A stretch of DNA of 64,000 bases from Pyrus communis (lineage: Eukaryota > Streptophyta > Magnoliopsida > Rosales > Rosaceae). The stretch covers positions 6,626,827 to 6,690,826 of the forward strand of contig NC_084805.1 of assembly GCF_963583255.1 (NCBI RefSeq), read 5' to 3'. A program made the translations under genes and the position numbers. Position 1 is the first letter of the stretch, and every line of letters begins with the position of its first letter. Below are positions 1 through 12,739 of the stretch, one piece after another. Under the pieces are notes generated by a model. The model saw only the letters and a list, made by a program, of their open reading frames with translations, had not been told where the DNA came from and searched no databases.

Positions 1-1299
1 CTGATTGAGTGAATGATACATGGTCTCAACAAACTTTTTCACTTTGGACTGCTCTCTTTTGTGTGGATTTATTTGCTTTGAAGGTAGACAAAGTAGAATA
101 AAAATTGGAACAATCACTGAACCCACAAATTTAATCGGCTAGGAATGAGCTAACAATATACATCAAACACGCGTAAGCATGCACGTCACAGATAACTCCA
201 TCCTGCAATTATAGAAGGGGAGAAATAAGGAGTCGCAGATAATAACCAATGCGAGCATATGCGAGCACCACCAATCAGCAATACCGACAATTTTGGGTGC
301 ACCAAGGAATTGTTATCAAGTCGTTGGAAAATCAAGATTATTCAAGATCACGTAATAGCTAGCTAGATAGGGTTTCGTAGAGTATAACGACGTGGCTGGG
401 TTTGAAGCAGCAAATAATTAACATGGTATTTTCGTTCTTGTACGGTAATTCTTGATGTCAGAAGAATCATAAGGAACAGACCAAGATATTGTGGGCGCAA
501 GGATTCGATTGTGTCCTCACACTCATTTTCCTCGTCAACTTGTCGTTCTTCTCAAAGTGCATAGTGCAAGTCTCCACGTTGGTTTTGCCTGCACTAGAAT
601 AAATTTTAACAGCTGTGAGTTTATGCCAAAGCCAACCCACAAGCAAGCCGAACAAGACACGTGCTTCGGGCATGACAAGGAACTAAGTTTCGTATTTTCT
701 TTTCATACCCGTATTTTACGAGACTGGCTATAATGCTTACTTGTATATGATACAGTCAAATATTAGACGATCATATATAAGTCATGTGATATTTATATAA
801 TACAATCATCTAATCGTCAAAATAATGATTGTATTGAGTACATGTAAGTATTGTAGTCAAATTCCAATATTCTTTGTTTAATTAATTCAAACTGTTTAAT
901 CTGACCGTCGAGATGACTTTCTCACCTACACAGATATATCATAATGATTTTTTTTTATCTGAGATAGAAATTGTTGTTTGCTACACATCTATCAGAGGTG
1001 GGCATACCCTACTAACCGAAGAGCTTGAGGAGTGCATAATGTGACCTTGGCATGAGGTGGTGATATGAATTATTCTTCCACTTGACTTAATTCTTCATGC
1101 AACCAATCACTTTTAATGCCTTCTTAGTTATAAGACCATGCTACAAGACTCGGCGACAAATTAGTTAATATTATGTTCTTTAAATTAATTATTATCTCAT
1201 GGGATGAAGTACCAATAGGGAAACCTCATTTACACGATTTTGTCTTTAGAAAGCTAGGTAGGCATGCATTGCATGCTGTGATCGAATTAGGATGTGGAT
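1..1299. other. AT-rich intergenic DNA, no gene seen
   Basis: No reading frame here resembles a known protein and no RNA gene is visible. The two overlapping frames near 470-730 lie on opposite strands and neither shows a domain. The stretch ends where the 3' LTR of the Tat-type element begins. Confidence 0.6.
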
Positions 1300-1891
1300 T
1301 GTTGATGTAAATTTCCACCGTCTTCAGTCTTGACGAAAATGCATCGGCAAAATAATTAACACCTTCGATCAAGGACCTAAGCTTCACGCGCCCACAAGGT
1401 GGGGGGGTTAGGCCAATGGATCTCCGCTGCCTGAGTTAGTTTCTTTGTGAGAATAAAGTGTTTAGGGCTTTTTTAGGGTAGCAAAAGCTTTTGAAACTTG
1501 GTAGATATGGAGTATTTATAGGGATAGGGTCAACCATAGTATTAGGATTTATGGAGAAATATTCTCAAGATATTAAATAGGAAATAATATTTTGAGATAA
1601 TGGAGTAATTATCCCAAATTGATTTAAATTGGGATTACTTACTTAATCGGAGTCAATCTTCAATTAGGAATGTATTTGGGTAATTAATCCTTATCTTTAA
1701 TGCTTTGACTTTTCCTGCCAAGGGTAGGCGAGCTATGGGCAGTCGTATTCAGCTGCTGGGACCTTCAGGGGTGTGAGCTGCTCGTGGGAGCGTCTAAGAA
1801 GCCTACCCATTTATTGAGGGCAATCTTGTCTTTCTAAGGCAAAAGTCCAAGTGTTGCCTCTTAAATTAATGGGATTATTTTAGGCTCCACA
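1300..1891 (-). repeat. Probable 3' LTR of the Tat-type element
   Basis: On the minus strand the segment begins TGTGGAGCCTAAAATAA and ends CATCAACA, giving TG..CA termini. It contains a TATA-like CTATAAATACTCC near 1510-1520, as expected of an LTR promoter. A weak purine-rich stretch lies just outside the start (around 1892-1905). The boundary cannot be confirmed by comparison because the partner LTR is missing. Confidence 0.6.
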
Positions 1892-2410
1892 AATGCTCCC
1901 ACACCTGCTGGGCTGCATGTAGAAAAAGGGCAGTAGGTGTAGAAATCCCAAGCTGTGTAGGCTTGTAGAGTTGTTTCCCAATTTGAATTTGATCTTCTTT
2001 CTTGATTTGGAGATAGACTTCTTCTAGGAAAAGGAAACCAATTGCCCCCAATACCTATTTAATTCTACCTTAAGCAAAGGATTAAATAAATTTGGAGAAC
2101 AATCATCATTCCAATAAGGAAAAGAAGCCAGAGGAAATTTTTCTTCCCTCTCCCTTAGCTTTCTTCTTCTCTTGGCCTTGCCAAGAGGCGTTTCTTGTTG
2201 TAGTTCTACTTCTCCGTGCCGCACCAAGGTAAGAAAATTTTGAATTTTCTTCTTCTTAATTTTTTGGGAGTCTTGGGTTCCTGCAGCTTGGGCATTTGCC
2301 GAGAGAGAACGTGAAGGTCACAAGGTGGGTTTTTTATTTTATTCTTTTGTTTCTCTTGTTGCGAGCTGCCTTCTAAATATTTTTCTTCATACATTTTGCA
2401 GAGACTTTGA
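1892..2410. other. Spacer between the 3' LTR and the antisense ORF
   Basis: Pyrimidine-rich tracts around 2145-2180 and splice-like junctions (CAAGGTAAG near 2224 and TTTTGCAGAG near 2400) suggest that the plus-strand ORF downstream had a spliced leader. No domain is visible here. Confidence 0.35.
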
Positions 2411-4749
2411 GATGCCTTCCTCTGATCACAAAAGTGACGAATATCCTCCACATTTGTATCGTCAAGGTGGTTCTTCTGGAAAGGTGGGCTTTTTCAAGGC
2501 TGCGCATGTCAAGATCAATTCCGATGAGCTATTTTGGGATTATTTTCTTAAGGCGTACAAGCATGTGATTCTGTTAGGGGTTCTCGTCAAGTGGGTGAAA
2601 AATGATAACGGTCATGAACCATGCAGCGAGGGCACCACTGCTAGGAAGAGGGCTATCAAATTCCATTAAGATTCACTTTTCCTATGCCGCGTCTTTTGCA
2701 AAAAGTGATTTGCTCCATGAAATGCGCGCCTGCTCAGTGCTCCCCAAATGCAATTTGTGTGATGGTGAGGTTCCTTAACTTAAGTAGAATGTTTAATCTT
2801 GGTTTGACCATAAATAAGTTCTGGTACTTTTTGAAATTGGCCACAAGGAAGGTGTAGAGTGGCTAAGATCTTGCCACAGGCTACTCGATGCTCCCTATAA
2901 ACATGATCATGAATAGGCAAGAGACACTTGGAGGTAAGTAGAGATTGGGAGTTTGACTCATCTCTTGAGTTTCACGTTCCGACTATCTTTATCAGTGGTA
3001 AATGAACTACTTCATTCTTGCCCTGCTTGAATTTTTGTTGAGCTGCTCCATGACTTCAGTTTACTGATCGTGTTTCTTACTTCGTGTAGATTCAGAATTT
3101 GGCTCAACTCCAAAAACTCAGGCATATATGAAGAAAATGCACATCACCTTGGGCATTCCTGATGAGTACCGTGAGTAGAGCTGGCTGCTCAATCCTCTTC
3201 GTCAGGAGAAAGGCAAGCTACCTCCGAAAGAAGAGATAAAACGGATAAAGGATAAGGCACTTGCTTGTCCAATCGTTGCTGTAGAGCCTGCTGTCAATAA
3301 GGGTGGAAAGAAGAGATCTTCTTCACCTGCCAGTGAGCCTTCAGCTGAGAAAAAACCAATGACTTCTTCTGCTTCTCATAGAGGCTTGTCAGGTGTTAAA
3401 AAGCTTGTGGATTTGACTTCTCCAAAGGGGATGAAAACGTTTGTTGAGCCTGAGCCTATGAAACTTATTGCTCTAAAAATAGCCACGTCCATTACTGAGA
3501 GGATAACCCAACGGAAAGGTTCGGTGGTGCCCCCAGTGTCCTATTTTATGTCGAATCCCCTGTCGGGAGCTAAGTCTGGTTCAGCTTTTGAGAGGCTCGT
3601 CGTTATGAAGAGCAGAAAGGTGGATTATGTTGCTATGGTAATGCCTGGGCCTATTCCTTATTTTGCTACGACTGACTCGTCTGCTGAGAAAAGGAAATCT
3701 GCTCGCATAAGAAGTTGTGAGAGATCCATCGAGTATGAGGTTGGTAAGTTTCTCGCGGTTTGTACGCTACTGAAGGCTGACATACTTGAGGACGTCGATG
3801 CATTCGCCACGTTCGTTGACAGTGTCGGGGAAGTTGTCATCCGCTCATACTCTTTTGTGAAATATCCTGCCAACTCAAAGAGGCCCTCCTTAATTGCCAC
3901 AATGCATAAGACTTTGATCCTAGTAACTGAGTCTATGCACGTTGATCAGGATAATGTCAAGTATGTTATAGAGGCCAAAGTGGCCTTGATTGCTCAGCTT
4001 GGCTTGTCTGCTGTAAAGATTGAAAAGCTCGAATCTGAACTCGTCGTTTTGAAAAGGCCTGATGTCTCTGCTCCAATTTCTATGCAATTGGAGAATGCTC
4101 ATTAAGAGGTCGCGCATTTGAAGGCTAAGCTTAGTGTGACTCAATCGATGTTGGAAGCTGCAAAGAAGGAAGTTAGTCTTGTTTCTCCGGTGGTCATGAA
4201 CTTTGAGCGTGTCAATTCGGAGTTACGATCTGCTTGTTTTACTAAGGACGAAGAGCTTGTTTTCATGTCATGTATGCTGAAGTGTCTCATCTCAAGGAGG
4301 TTGCCAATAAGCTTGAGTCCAAGGAAGTGGATCTGCAAGATGCACTGTTTGCTAGCGAAAATCTGAGAAATGAACTGGATGAGCTGCAGGGTGTTTACAC
4401 TGGGCTTGTTGAGGAGAATATGCAACTAAAGAATGAGAAAGTCAGTCACAAAGTGGCACTTGCTTCTTGTCAGGCCGATTTCTACAAGCTTGGCTATGTA
4501 GATTATCTTCAGGGCAGGTCATCGAATTATCAGTTTTCCGAGAAGGACTTCGAGACTTTTTCTATTTCTCCAGTTGATTTGCTTGATTTCTCATTTGAGT
4601 CTGCCTTTGGTGGAGCAACTGATGGTCAAGCAGTCCAGGTAGGGCTAACTGAGGATGAGCTGATGGAAGCTTTAACTGCTAGGAGCGACGCGGCTGCTGA
4701 AGGCGTGGCAGTCGATTGGCCAATGGTTGTGCAAGTTGCCGATGAGTAG
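2411..4749 (+). pseudogene. Antisense additional ORF (aORF) of the Tat-type element, broken
   Basis: This is the ORF family found between pol and the 3' LTR of Tat-type gypsy elements, here on the strand opposite to gag-pol. Segments at 2411-2669, about 3090-4105, 4106-4270 and 4270-4749 appear to form one protein, cut by stops near 2667, 3177 and 4104 and by a frameshift near 4270. The middle part is basic and Ser/Pro-rich. The C-terminal half (about 3960-4480) is heptad-like and rich in Leu, Glu and Lys, suggesting a coiled coil, and the tail is acidic. Splice-like boundaries near 2760-3090 suggest introns. The function of these proteins is not known. Assignment to the aORF class rests on position, orientation and overall character, not on a named domain. 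Confidence 0.6.
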
Positions 4750-4904
4750 TCTTTTTGCTTAAACTTAGGAATTTTCTTCTTTTCCTTTTCGTTCTGCTTT
4801 ATTCAAACTTTTTTGGCCTTCGAGCCGGTTGATCAATTTGCTAGAAATTTAATAAACAGATTTCCTTGCTTTGCTTCAATCCTTCTATTTTGCCATGTCT
4901 TTTG

Positions 4905-7400
4905 CGAAATTTTACCGTAGAATAGGCGGCTAGGTGAGCTGCTTTAATGAAGTAAGCAATCCCACATCATCACTTAGGTTTTAGTTTCGACTATAGGGAT
5001 TCGAGAGCCTTGCCTGCTTGAGGCGACTTGCAAAACTTTACCGTAGAATGAGCGGTTATGTTGGCTACTTCAATAGAGCAGTCGATCCCACATTGTCACT
5101 TTAGGTTTTAGTCTTGGCTTTAGGGCTTCTGGAGCGTCAACTACAAGAGGAAAAATGCGAGATCTATAACTTATAAAGCCGGTGGCCGAACTCGTCTCCT
5201 CTGTAAGAAGCAGGCAAGTTCGCGTAGCTACTATAGTTGCGATTCTTGGCTTGGAATGGCTTCTCGAGCTTTGGCTCTCCCGGGGCGTGTTGCAAAGTTT
5301 TTGACTTATAAAGTCGTCAACCAGACAATTGCTTCTCATAGAAAGCAGAGGAAATCTGTGTAGCTACTTATAGGATTAAAAACACACTGATGTCTTATTG
5401 ATTTTCCTTATTAACACTAAGATTTGTCAATTGTAGAATATGAAAATAAGGGTCTTTCCCGCAGAACATTGTTTTATTTGACTACCTAAAATGTCTCAAA
5501 AACTGGGTTGTTATCCCTACTGACCAGCCGCCAAAAAATAATTATTAGACCGATTTACACTTATCTAAAGTCTACCAAATTTTATATGAAAATACTAGAC
5601 ACAGAGAGCTACACTCACACAAATTTTTGGGATTTTTGGAGTTGATTTGCTATTTAAATTAAATCGAACAAAAACAGAACAGAAACAAATTTTAAATAAT
5701 AAAAATAGATTGTAGTTCACAAGCTAAGAAAACGAGTTAGGGGAATTGCTATCCACCACCAAATAATCATGCAAAAATGTTATGTTTCAATCAAATTCCT
5801 TCTATTTCCGAATGAAGATGCTCAAGTTGGCTCAATGTTAGAACTCAACCTATTACTCTTTCTTATGTTGTATGTTAAGAGAATGGCGTTTTCAACTTAA
5901 CTTAGTCCCTAACATGCAATCTAGAATGGTGTGTTCATAGATTTAACAAGTAGAAATCATTAAGAACGAAAAGAGTTTGAGTCATCACAAGGCATCGTAA
6001 GTACTAGTGTTGTCTTACTTATCCTAGAAATTGGTTCACATGTTAATCGCAATTAACAAGTACTACTCTAGAACATATGTAGGTCCTCATTCGATAAGGG
6101 CAGGCACACACATAATCATAGCATTAGAATCCTAGATATGCTTACTAAGTATGCATCCGTAGAAAACACATAAAGAATTCATCAATGAGACAAGTAGTGA
6201 ACCAATTTTCATCCATTCATAAAAGTAATTCAAACGAAATGTCATAACAAACTTGCAATCATATTCGGGGCTTCAAAACAGCTTCTAACTACTAAAAATT
6301 TAGTTACACAATCCTTAAGTTAAAACAAAGGATAGACATGAGTTTGAGAAAATAGAACGGAAAGAAATCGACTGAGGCTTCCTTTTTACTTCCTTCCCCA
6401 ATGCTACTTTTAAACCAATTCTTGCTGCATCATTTTCTTCTCCTTAACTCACCCACTAATAGCCATTTAGTGATGACAATAAGTGAGAGGAAATGTAAAA
6501 CAATTGTAACTCCTTGGGTAGCCTTTATGCCAATTACTCCCTCTTAATCCTCATCTTTAATTCCATTTCCTCTGATATTTGAATAGGTGTCAGCTGGTTT
6601 GTTCTTGATTGCATCAGTTTTGGCTACTAGATTTATTGGATTTATTGCTTTCGATGCTTTCTTGTCAGTTACAAACTGCTCAGCCTCTTGGGAACCTTTC
6701 ATTGTTAAAACGGCCATAACTTCTTCTAGAAAAATGATATTAACAATCCGCGAAATGCTCCAGAAAATAGACATCCGTAGCTTTCCAAGAATATAAGGCT
6801 CATTCTCTAATTCATTCTGAACTGTCCGCAACTTACTTCCAAAGTCAGCTGACCTGCACAGGCAGTTTTGACGAATTTGTTACTTAAAATTCCACTTTTG
6901 TTATTTTTCTTTTCTTTACTTGACAAATCCTACAAAACACAAAAACAAAGTAAATAACTCAAAAATATAAGGAACTAACTAAGAAAAGACAAGTGAATTT
7001 GATATAAAATATATATAAATATAAGCCTATCAGCTACTATAGTCGTACTTCGGATTTAGTGGCTTCTTGAGCTTTGGCCCTCCCGGGGCGTGTTGCGAAG
7101 CTTTTAACTTATAGAGCCGTCGGCCGGACACTAGCTTCTTGTAGAAAGCAAAGGAGATTCATGTAGCTGTTATAGTCGTACTTTGGCTTTAGCTCTTGCA
7201 AAACTTAAATCGTAGACCGTCAGCCAAAAACGCTGCTTTTAAATAAGCAGACGGGTCTACGTAGTCATAGTAGGTGTAAGTCTCGGCTTACAGATTGCCT
7301 TTGGCTACCAACCGTTAGGTCGTCGGCCGGACGTCTTACTTACAAAAGAGACGACCCACGTGGCCACTTTAGGCATCGTCCCTGGCTCTCGAAGGCATTT
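4905..7400. repeat. Tandem repeats of about 105-135 bp in the 3' non-coding part of the Tat element
   Basis: Diverged units start near 4905, 5031, 5155 and 5288, and again at 7091, 7197 and about 7310. Recurrent landmarks are a TTGCRAARYTTT start, then ACYTATARAGCCGTCGGCC-like and GTAGCTACTATAGT-like stretches. Units differ by many substitutions, so the array is old. It is interrupted between 5369 and 7031 by an unrelated insertion. Satellite-like tandem repeats in the 3' untranslated region are a known property of Tat/Ogre-type elements. Confidence 0.75.
5369..7031. mobile_element. 1.66-kb non-coding insertion with 7-bp target duplication
   Basis: The segment splits one unit of the surrounding tandem array. 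AGCTACT stands immediately before it (5362-5368) and after it (7032-7038), and joining the flanks restores the unit. The insert begins TATAGGATTAAAAAC and ends ATAAGCCTATC, so the tips share a short inverted match (ATAGG/CCTAT). It is AT-rich and has no recognisable protein. The frames at 6544-6831 and 6587-6796 are on opposite strands and look like chance. A 7-bp duplication with short inverted tips points to a cut-and-paste element, but I cannot name the superfamily. Confidence 0.6.
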
Positions 7401-7999
7401 TAGGCGTAAGGTGTAGGCAGAATCTCACCTAAGAGGCCATATCCATCTAAGTTGTAGCTTGATTTCGCAAGTCGCTTAACTAGTATTGCAACAGTTTAAA
7501 ACCAAGCTAAATTCATGAAGACTTGTATGTTAAGGACAGACCATCTAGTCATTCAAACTTTTTCATGGGTAGGAATCCTGCACTTAGCATCTCTTCCAAT
7601 TAGAGGCCTGGGATCCCACAAAATTGAATCCTTCAGTCAGCTAAGTCTATTTAGGAGAAGAACTATCTTGGCCAATTCTGGGAGTTGTCCAACTTAGGTA
7701 GTTGCTACATTCAGGGGAAACTGAGCAGTCGTGCCACCCATCCACGTCTGGATATTTTGGATTAGTTTACCCTCTTCTAATTAGAGAGCACAGGACATGA
7801 CTGCAATGGGGGCATCTTCTGCTTGTCACAGAGATGGTCAGTTTGTTTATGCATTTGGCCCAGGCTTATGAATAATTCTTTCAATCTTCATTGAAAATAA
7901 AGAAATTTATTGACTTGGCTAGTCGGCAGTAATGGCATAACAACTGATAATCCTCAACATGCGAGGTCTTGTTCATCGAGCTTCTTAAGTCTTCGAACT
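7401..7999. other. Non-coding stretch between the tandem repeats and the end of pol
   Basis: Part of the 3' untranslated region of the Tat-type element. No repeat unit or domain is recognisable. Confidence 0.4.
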
Positions 8000-10900
8000 T
8001 TATTCTTCTTGAATAGGATCCAAGGAATGGTGAGAGGTCACACGTAGTACTTTCTCAGATTGTAGGCATTTCACTGCTTGTCGATTTCTTTGTATTTCAT
8101 GGTGGTGAGGGTGTAGCTGCCCCTTCTGCCTACTTGGTTGATTCTGTACAGACCTTCCTAGATGGGAACCATCTTTTTGGAGCCTTCCCATCAGGCGCTG
8201 ATTAAAGCTTTTCTGAGGACTAAGTCTCCTAGCTGGAATTGCCATATCTCCGTCTTCTTGTTATAGTTGGAAAGGGGTTGCTGTTGATAGGCCACAACGT
8301 GGGTTATAACTTTCTCACGCTTTTCCTCTGCTAGGTCTAAGTTCCTGGCCATCTCCTTCTTGTTTTGCTCGAAATTCGGCAGTATAGTACTGATGCTTGA
8401 CACCATGACATTGGGAGAAATAATTCCTTCAGAGCCATACGCTAGGGAGAATGGAGTTTGGCCGATTGCTTGTCTCTTGGTGGTGCGATATGCCCACAGA
8501 ACACCAGAGAGCTTGTCTGGTTACTTGTCCTTCTTGTTTGAGAGGGGCTTTTTAAGGCAGTCGAAGATGGTCTTGTTGGATGCCTCGGCCTGCCCGTTAC
8601 CCTGCAAATACCGAGGCATGGACATGTGTTTCTTGATGCCATACATTTTGAAAAACTTCGCCAAGTCTTTGCCCACGAATTGTAGACCATTGTCGATGAT
8701 GATGGAGTGTGGGATGCAGAAGCGGCGTATGATGTTCTTCCATATGAAGGGTTATATGTCCGTCTAGGTAGTTGTTGTCATGGGTTCGACTTCGACCTAT
8801 TTGGTGAAGTAGTCAGTCGCTACGATCATTATGCCTCTGCCCTCAATGGCAGGTGGCATTGGTCACACCAGGTCAATCACCCACTGCATGAATAGCCAAT
8901 GGCTCATCTACAGGTGAAGTTTGCTGATAGGTAGTGCAGGCATGAACTTGAAGCGCTGGCTACTATCGCACATTTATACATACTCATTGGCGTCTTGATG
9001 CATGGTTGGCCAGTAGTAGTCATCATTAAGAGATTTTTGCACCCGGGAACGGCCTCCAAAGTGGTTTCCACAAACACCCTCTTGGATTGAGCTAAGAATC
9101 TTCTGGTTGTCGGGAGGCGAAAGGCAGCAGAGATGTGGTCCTAAAAAGGATCTTCGAACAAGCATGTCGTTCCATATGTAGTAGCATGCTGCCTTCATCT
9201 GAAGCTTTATGGACTCCAATCTGTCTGCAGGGAGTGTTTCGTTGACTAAGTAGTCGATGATGGGATTTTGCCAACTCGAAGTTGTGTTGATCTGTATCAT
9301 CTCGACTGCTGGCTTCTCTAAGTACTCGACTGAGATGGAGCGCTTGAGCTGATGGTCTAAGGTAGAGCCTAAGCCTGCTAGTGCGCCTACATAGGCATTT
9401 TCTGCTCGTGGAACCTGAGTGAGTGTGTATGCTTGGAATGTCGCTAGCTACTCTCGTACCTTCTTGAGGTATCGGGTCATCCTTAGATGATTTGTTGCGT
9501 ACTCCTATGAGGTTTGGTTGGTGATTAGCTGGGAATCAGAATAGATCGCAAGCTTCTTCATACTCTGCTTCGTTGTTTGATGCCTTGAAGCTTAGAGTGA
9601 TCGCCTACACGAGCATCAAACCGTCTGGGGTAATAAGAACTAGGCCAATTCCCGATCCTTGGTAGTTGGATAATTCATCGACATACGAACGCCAAAAATC
9701 TCCTGTAGGTAGGGCTAGTACGGCTACGGCGTGCTCGGCTACCTGAGGCGTTTTCGGGCTGAATTGCTACGTCATTTAGGCTTGGGCTGAATTCTACTAC
9801 GATGTTCGCCAATGTACTAAGCCGTATTAGCCAAGTTTTAACGCCCACTTCATCACTCATTGAGAATCATCTGGGCTATGTAAAACTGATCTCAATGGAT
9901 ATTGGGTCATAACGATAACCGGATGCCCTTGAAAGTAAGGTCTGAGCTTCCGATCTGCAATAACTAGTGCCAAAATTAGCTTTTCAATCTTCGAGTATCT
10001 GGTTTCCACATCGAGGAAAGCTTTGGATGCATAGAATACAGGCAGTTAAGCCCTCAGCTCTTCTCGTATGAGGGCAGAGCTTGCTACTACTTCGGATACC
10101 ACTAGATAGATGTATAGGTTCTCTGTTGCTTCCAGCTTGGATAGTAATAGAGGTGATGTAAGGTAGTACTTCAGGTCCTGAAATGCTTTCTTGCACTCAT
10201 CGTCCTATTTGTTCTTATACGCTTTCTTAATTGCCTTGAAGAAGGGCTTGCATCAGTCGGTGGATCGCGAGAGGAAACGATTGAGTGCGGCTACTCGTCC
10301 GGTCAGACTTTGGATCTCTTTCAGAGTTATGGGAGACTTCATGTCCAAGATTGCTTTGATCAGCCTTAGATGAGCCTCGATTCCTCGTTAGGTTACAAGG
10401 TACCCTAAGAATCAGCCTGAGGAGACACCAAAAATGCACTTGGCAGGGTTGAGCTTCAGTTTGTGCTCTAGAAGGACGTCAAAAGTCTCTGCCAAGTTGC
10501 CGATGTGGTCTGACCGTTGTTTTCTTTTCACAATGATGTCGTCGATGTAAACTTCCATGGTTACTTCAATCTGCTTCTTGAACATCATGTTTACAAGCCG
10601 TTGGTAGGTTACTTTTGCATTCTTGAGGCCAAAGAGCATGACCTTGTAGCAGTATGTGCCTCGCTCAATCACGAATGCGGTTATCTCCTTATCAGGCTTA
10701 TGCATGGCAATCTAATTATAACCTGAGTATGTGGTTTTCTCCTTAACCAGCTAGTTCCCGGATGTTGAGCCAACGAGTAAGTAGATTCGAGGAACCAGAT
10801 AGTTATCTTTAGGGCACGCCTTGTTGAGGTCGATGTAATCCATGCATACTCTCCATTTGCCATTGTCTTTTTTTGTTCACCAGCATGATGTTGGCTAGCC

Positions 10901-11300
10901 ATGCTGAGTGTGCCACTTCCTCAATGAATTTGGCCTCCAATAACTTGTCAATCTCTGCCTCAATAATCCCTACTCGCTCGGGTGTGAAATGTCACCTTTT
11001 TTGGATCACAAGTTTGGCAGCGCGATCGACATGCAGCTTATGGCAAGCTATCACTGGATTAATACTAGGTATGTCAAAGGGTAACCATGTGAAAACATCA
11101 AGGTTTTCCCTAAGGAAAATCGTGAGTTCTTCCTTCTCCGTCAGGCTCAGACATAAGCCAATCTTAGCCTTTTTTTCAACTTGTGGGGGGTCAAGAATGA
11201 TGTTCTCGATGTCCTCTTGTTGGTGGCCCCAAGATGTTCAAACTCAGTAAAGATGTCGTTGTTTTGGATTATCTTGGCTGGGGGTTCGACGACGGCATCT
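8000..11300 (-). pseudogene. pol remnant (RT, RNase H, second RNase H, integrase) of the Tat-type element
   Basis: Read on the minus strand, the RT N-terminal region lies around 11110-10850 (a WRVCMDYIDLNK-like motif near 10850). The RT palm carries the catalytic YIDD box at about 10540-10552. The first RNase H region spans roughly 10300-9900. A second RNase H resembling the archaeal-type extra domain of Tat elements lies near 9700-9350, with a DELSNYQGSGIG-like start. The integrase zinc-binding region is at 9300-8970. The integrase core has readable acidic positions: ATDYF near 8812, IIDNG near 8690 and GNGQAE near 8600. The C-terminal part ends at NLRKYYV near 8045. Stops and frame changes occur throughout. 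Plus-strand frames here, including 8360-8767, are shadows. Confidence 0.85.
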
Positions 11301-11699
11301 ACTTCTCACCTTGGCCGGGCAGTTGGTCTATCGACATACTAGTCGTACTTACCTTCCTTCACAAGCTGCTCAAGGTACCTCCTCCATGTAGTTCAATCAT
11401 TGGTTGTGTGCTTGGGACCTCTGTGGAATGCAAAGTACTTTGTCTAATCCATCTTGAAGGGGTCCCCTCTTATGGGTGGTGGCGGCTTGAACCACTAGTT
11501 CTCCTTGAGGTCGCAAAGGATCTGGTTGATCAGGACTGAGAACTTGGTGTACATCTTGGGCGTCGTGCCTCTTTCGTCAATGATCGATCATTATGTCTAC
11601 TTTCTGGCTTGTTTTTGTCGTTGAGTGATTTGTCGCTCGCCTTCTTTTGAGTCGGCTCTGCATCTGTACACGGTTGCTCAGGCGGCTTTTGGGATCACT

Positions 11700-12290
11700 T
11701 GGCCTCATCCCAGAGAGAGTGGTTTTCCGCCAAAGCATAAAAGTTTGCCAGGGTCAAGTTTTCGCCCATGATTAATTCTTCAAAAGTGGGTGATTTGCTG
11801 GGAGTCCATTTCGGAAGGCTGAGCATGCAGTGCTGTCATCGCATCTGACGATTATCGCCTTCTCTGCCTTAAACTTGTTGAAGTAAGTGCGAAGTAACTC
11901 CTTCGGGTCCTTCTTTATGTTGAATAGGTGGTTAGACTTTTTCTTGATCGAATGGTAGGACGAATATTCCTTAGTGAAAACCAAGGAAAGTTCATTGAAC
12001 TTCTGGATTGATCATGGCGGCAGGGTGTAGAACCAGTCTTGCACCTCGCCTTGGAGCGTCGTGGTAATAATCTTGCACATGAGAGCGTCATTGTTGGCGT
12101 AGAGGGTCATGACGCTTCGGTTGTGCATCAAGTGCCTATCTAGATCTTCATCTCCTTTGAACAAGGTGAAATATGGCGGTCTGACCTTCTGCAATGGCTC
12201 CGTCTGCTCGATCTCATCTGTGAACGATGACCTGCTCAGGTTGGCCACGTCTCTACGAAGGGCATCATCGGAAGTGCCAATATGCTAGAA
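11700..12290 (-). pseudogene. gag remnant of the Tat-type element
   Basis: Two minus-strand blocks are readable. The first (12248-12012) covers the N-terminal capsid-like region, with a motif resembling PPYFTLFKGDEDLDRHLMH and ending at the typical WFYTLPP. The second (11984-11700) continues with a retrotransposon gag domain containing HLFNIKKDPKELLRTYFNKF and a GLPANHPL motif. They are separated by a stop near 12010. Gag forms the particle that packages element RNA. This copy cannot encode a full product. Confidence 0.8.
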
Positions 12291-12739
12291 TCCGCGTAGC
12301 TGCTCTGCTATGAGCCTTTGTACTTCCTCCCAAATTTATGCTTGGTGGGGCAGTGGAGCCTCCAACTGCCCCCAATGTTGACCTACTGGTCCATGTTGCT
12401 TTTCGGCATGTCATGCTCGATAGCGTCGCGATCGCGGTGCACGTGGTTCTTTTTGTGCTGCTTGGCGTAGTGCTGGGCGGGGGCTGCCAGTGGAACTTGA
12501 GATGGACTACTTTCATGCTCTCATCTGTCCGTCATACGGCTACCTACTCCGGTACCTCACAAAATGATCTCCTTGTGGGCCTAACCTCATGTAAACACTT
12601 CTCCTGGAATGTCCTAAGTGCTCGTCGGAGTGTGGACCTAACCTCGAATGCACACTGACTTGTGAGCTGAGTCGGGAATGAACGCTTATCTGCGTATCTA
12701 GATGGTAAAAGTTGTTTCCCTGGGGGCCCCAACAAAAGT

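Larger units (their letters stand above)
1300..12732 (-). mobile_element. Degenerate Ty3/gypsy retrotransposon, Tat lineage, lacking its 5' LTR
   Basis: Read on the minus strand the order is gag (about 12250-11700), reverse transcriptase (about 11110-10410), RNase H, a second RNase H, integrase (about 9300-8030), a tandem-repeat tract, an ORF on the opposite strand, and the 3' LTR. The double RNase H and the extra ORF between pol and the 3' LTR are known traits of Tat-lineage plant gypsy elements. All coding parts carry stops and frameshifts, so the copy is dead. At 12712-12732 the minus strand reads like a decayed primer-binding site (TTGGGGCCCCCAGGGAAA, compare the usual TTGGCGCC start), but no 5' LTR follows. 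Instead caulimovirid-like sequence begins. The left limit at 1300 is inferred from TG..CA ends and is less certain than the coding order. Confidence 0.85.

Noticed and set aside
5369..7031. Helitron
   Set aside because: There is no TC start, no CTRR end with a hairpin and no A/T insertion site. A 7-bp duplication argues against it.
8360..8767. 135-codon plus-strand frame
   Set aside because: It overlaps the readable integrase core on the minus strand and is a shadow.
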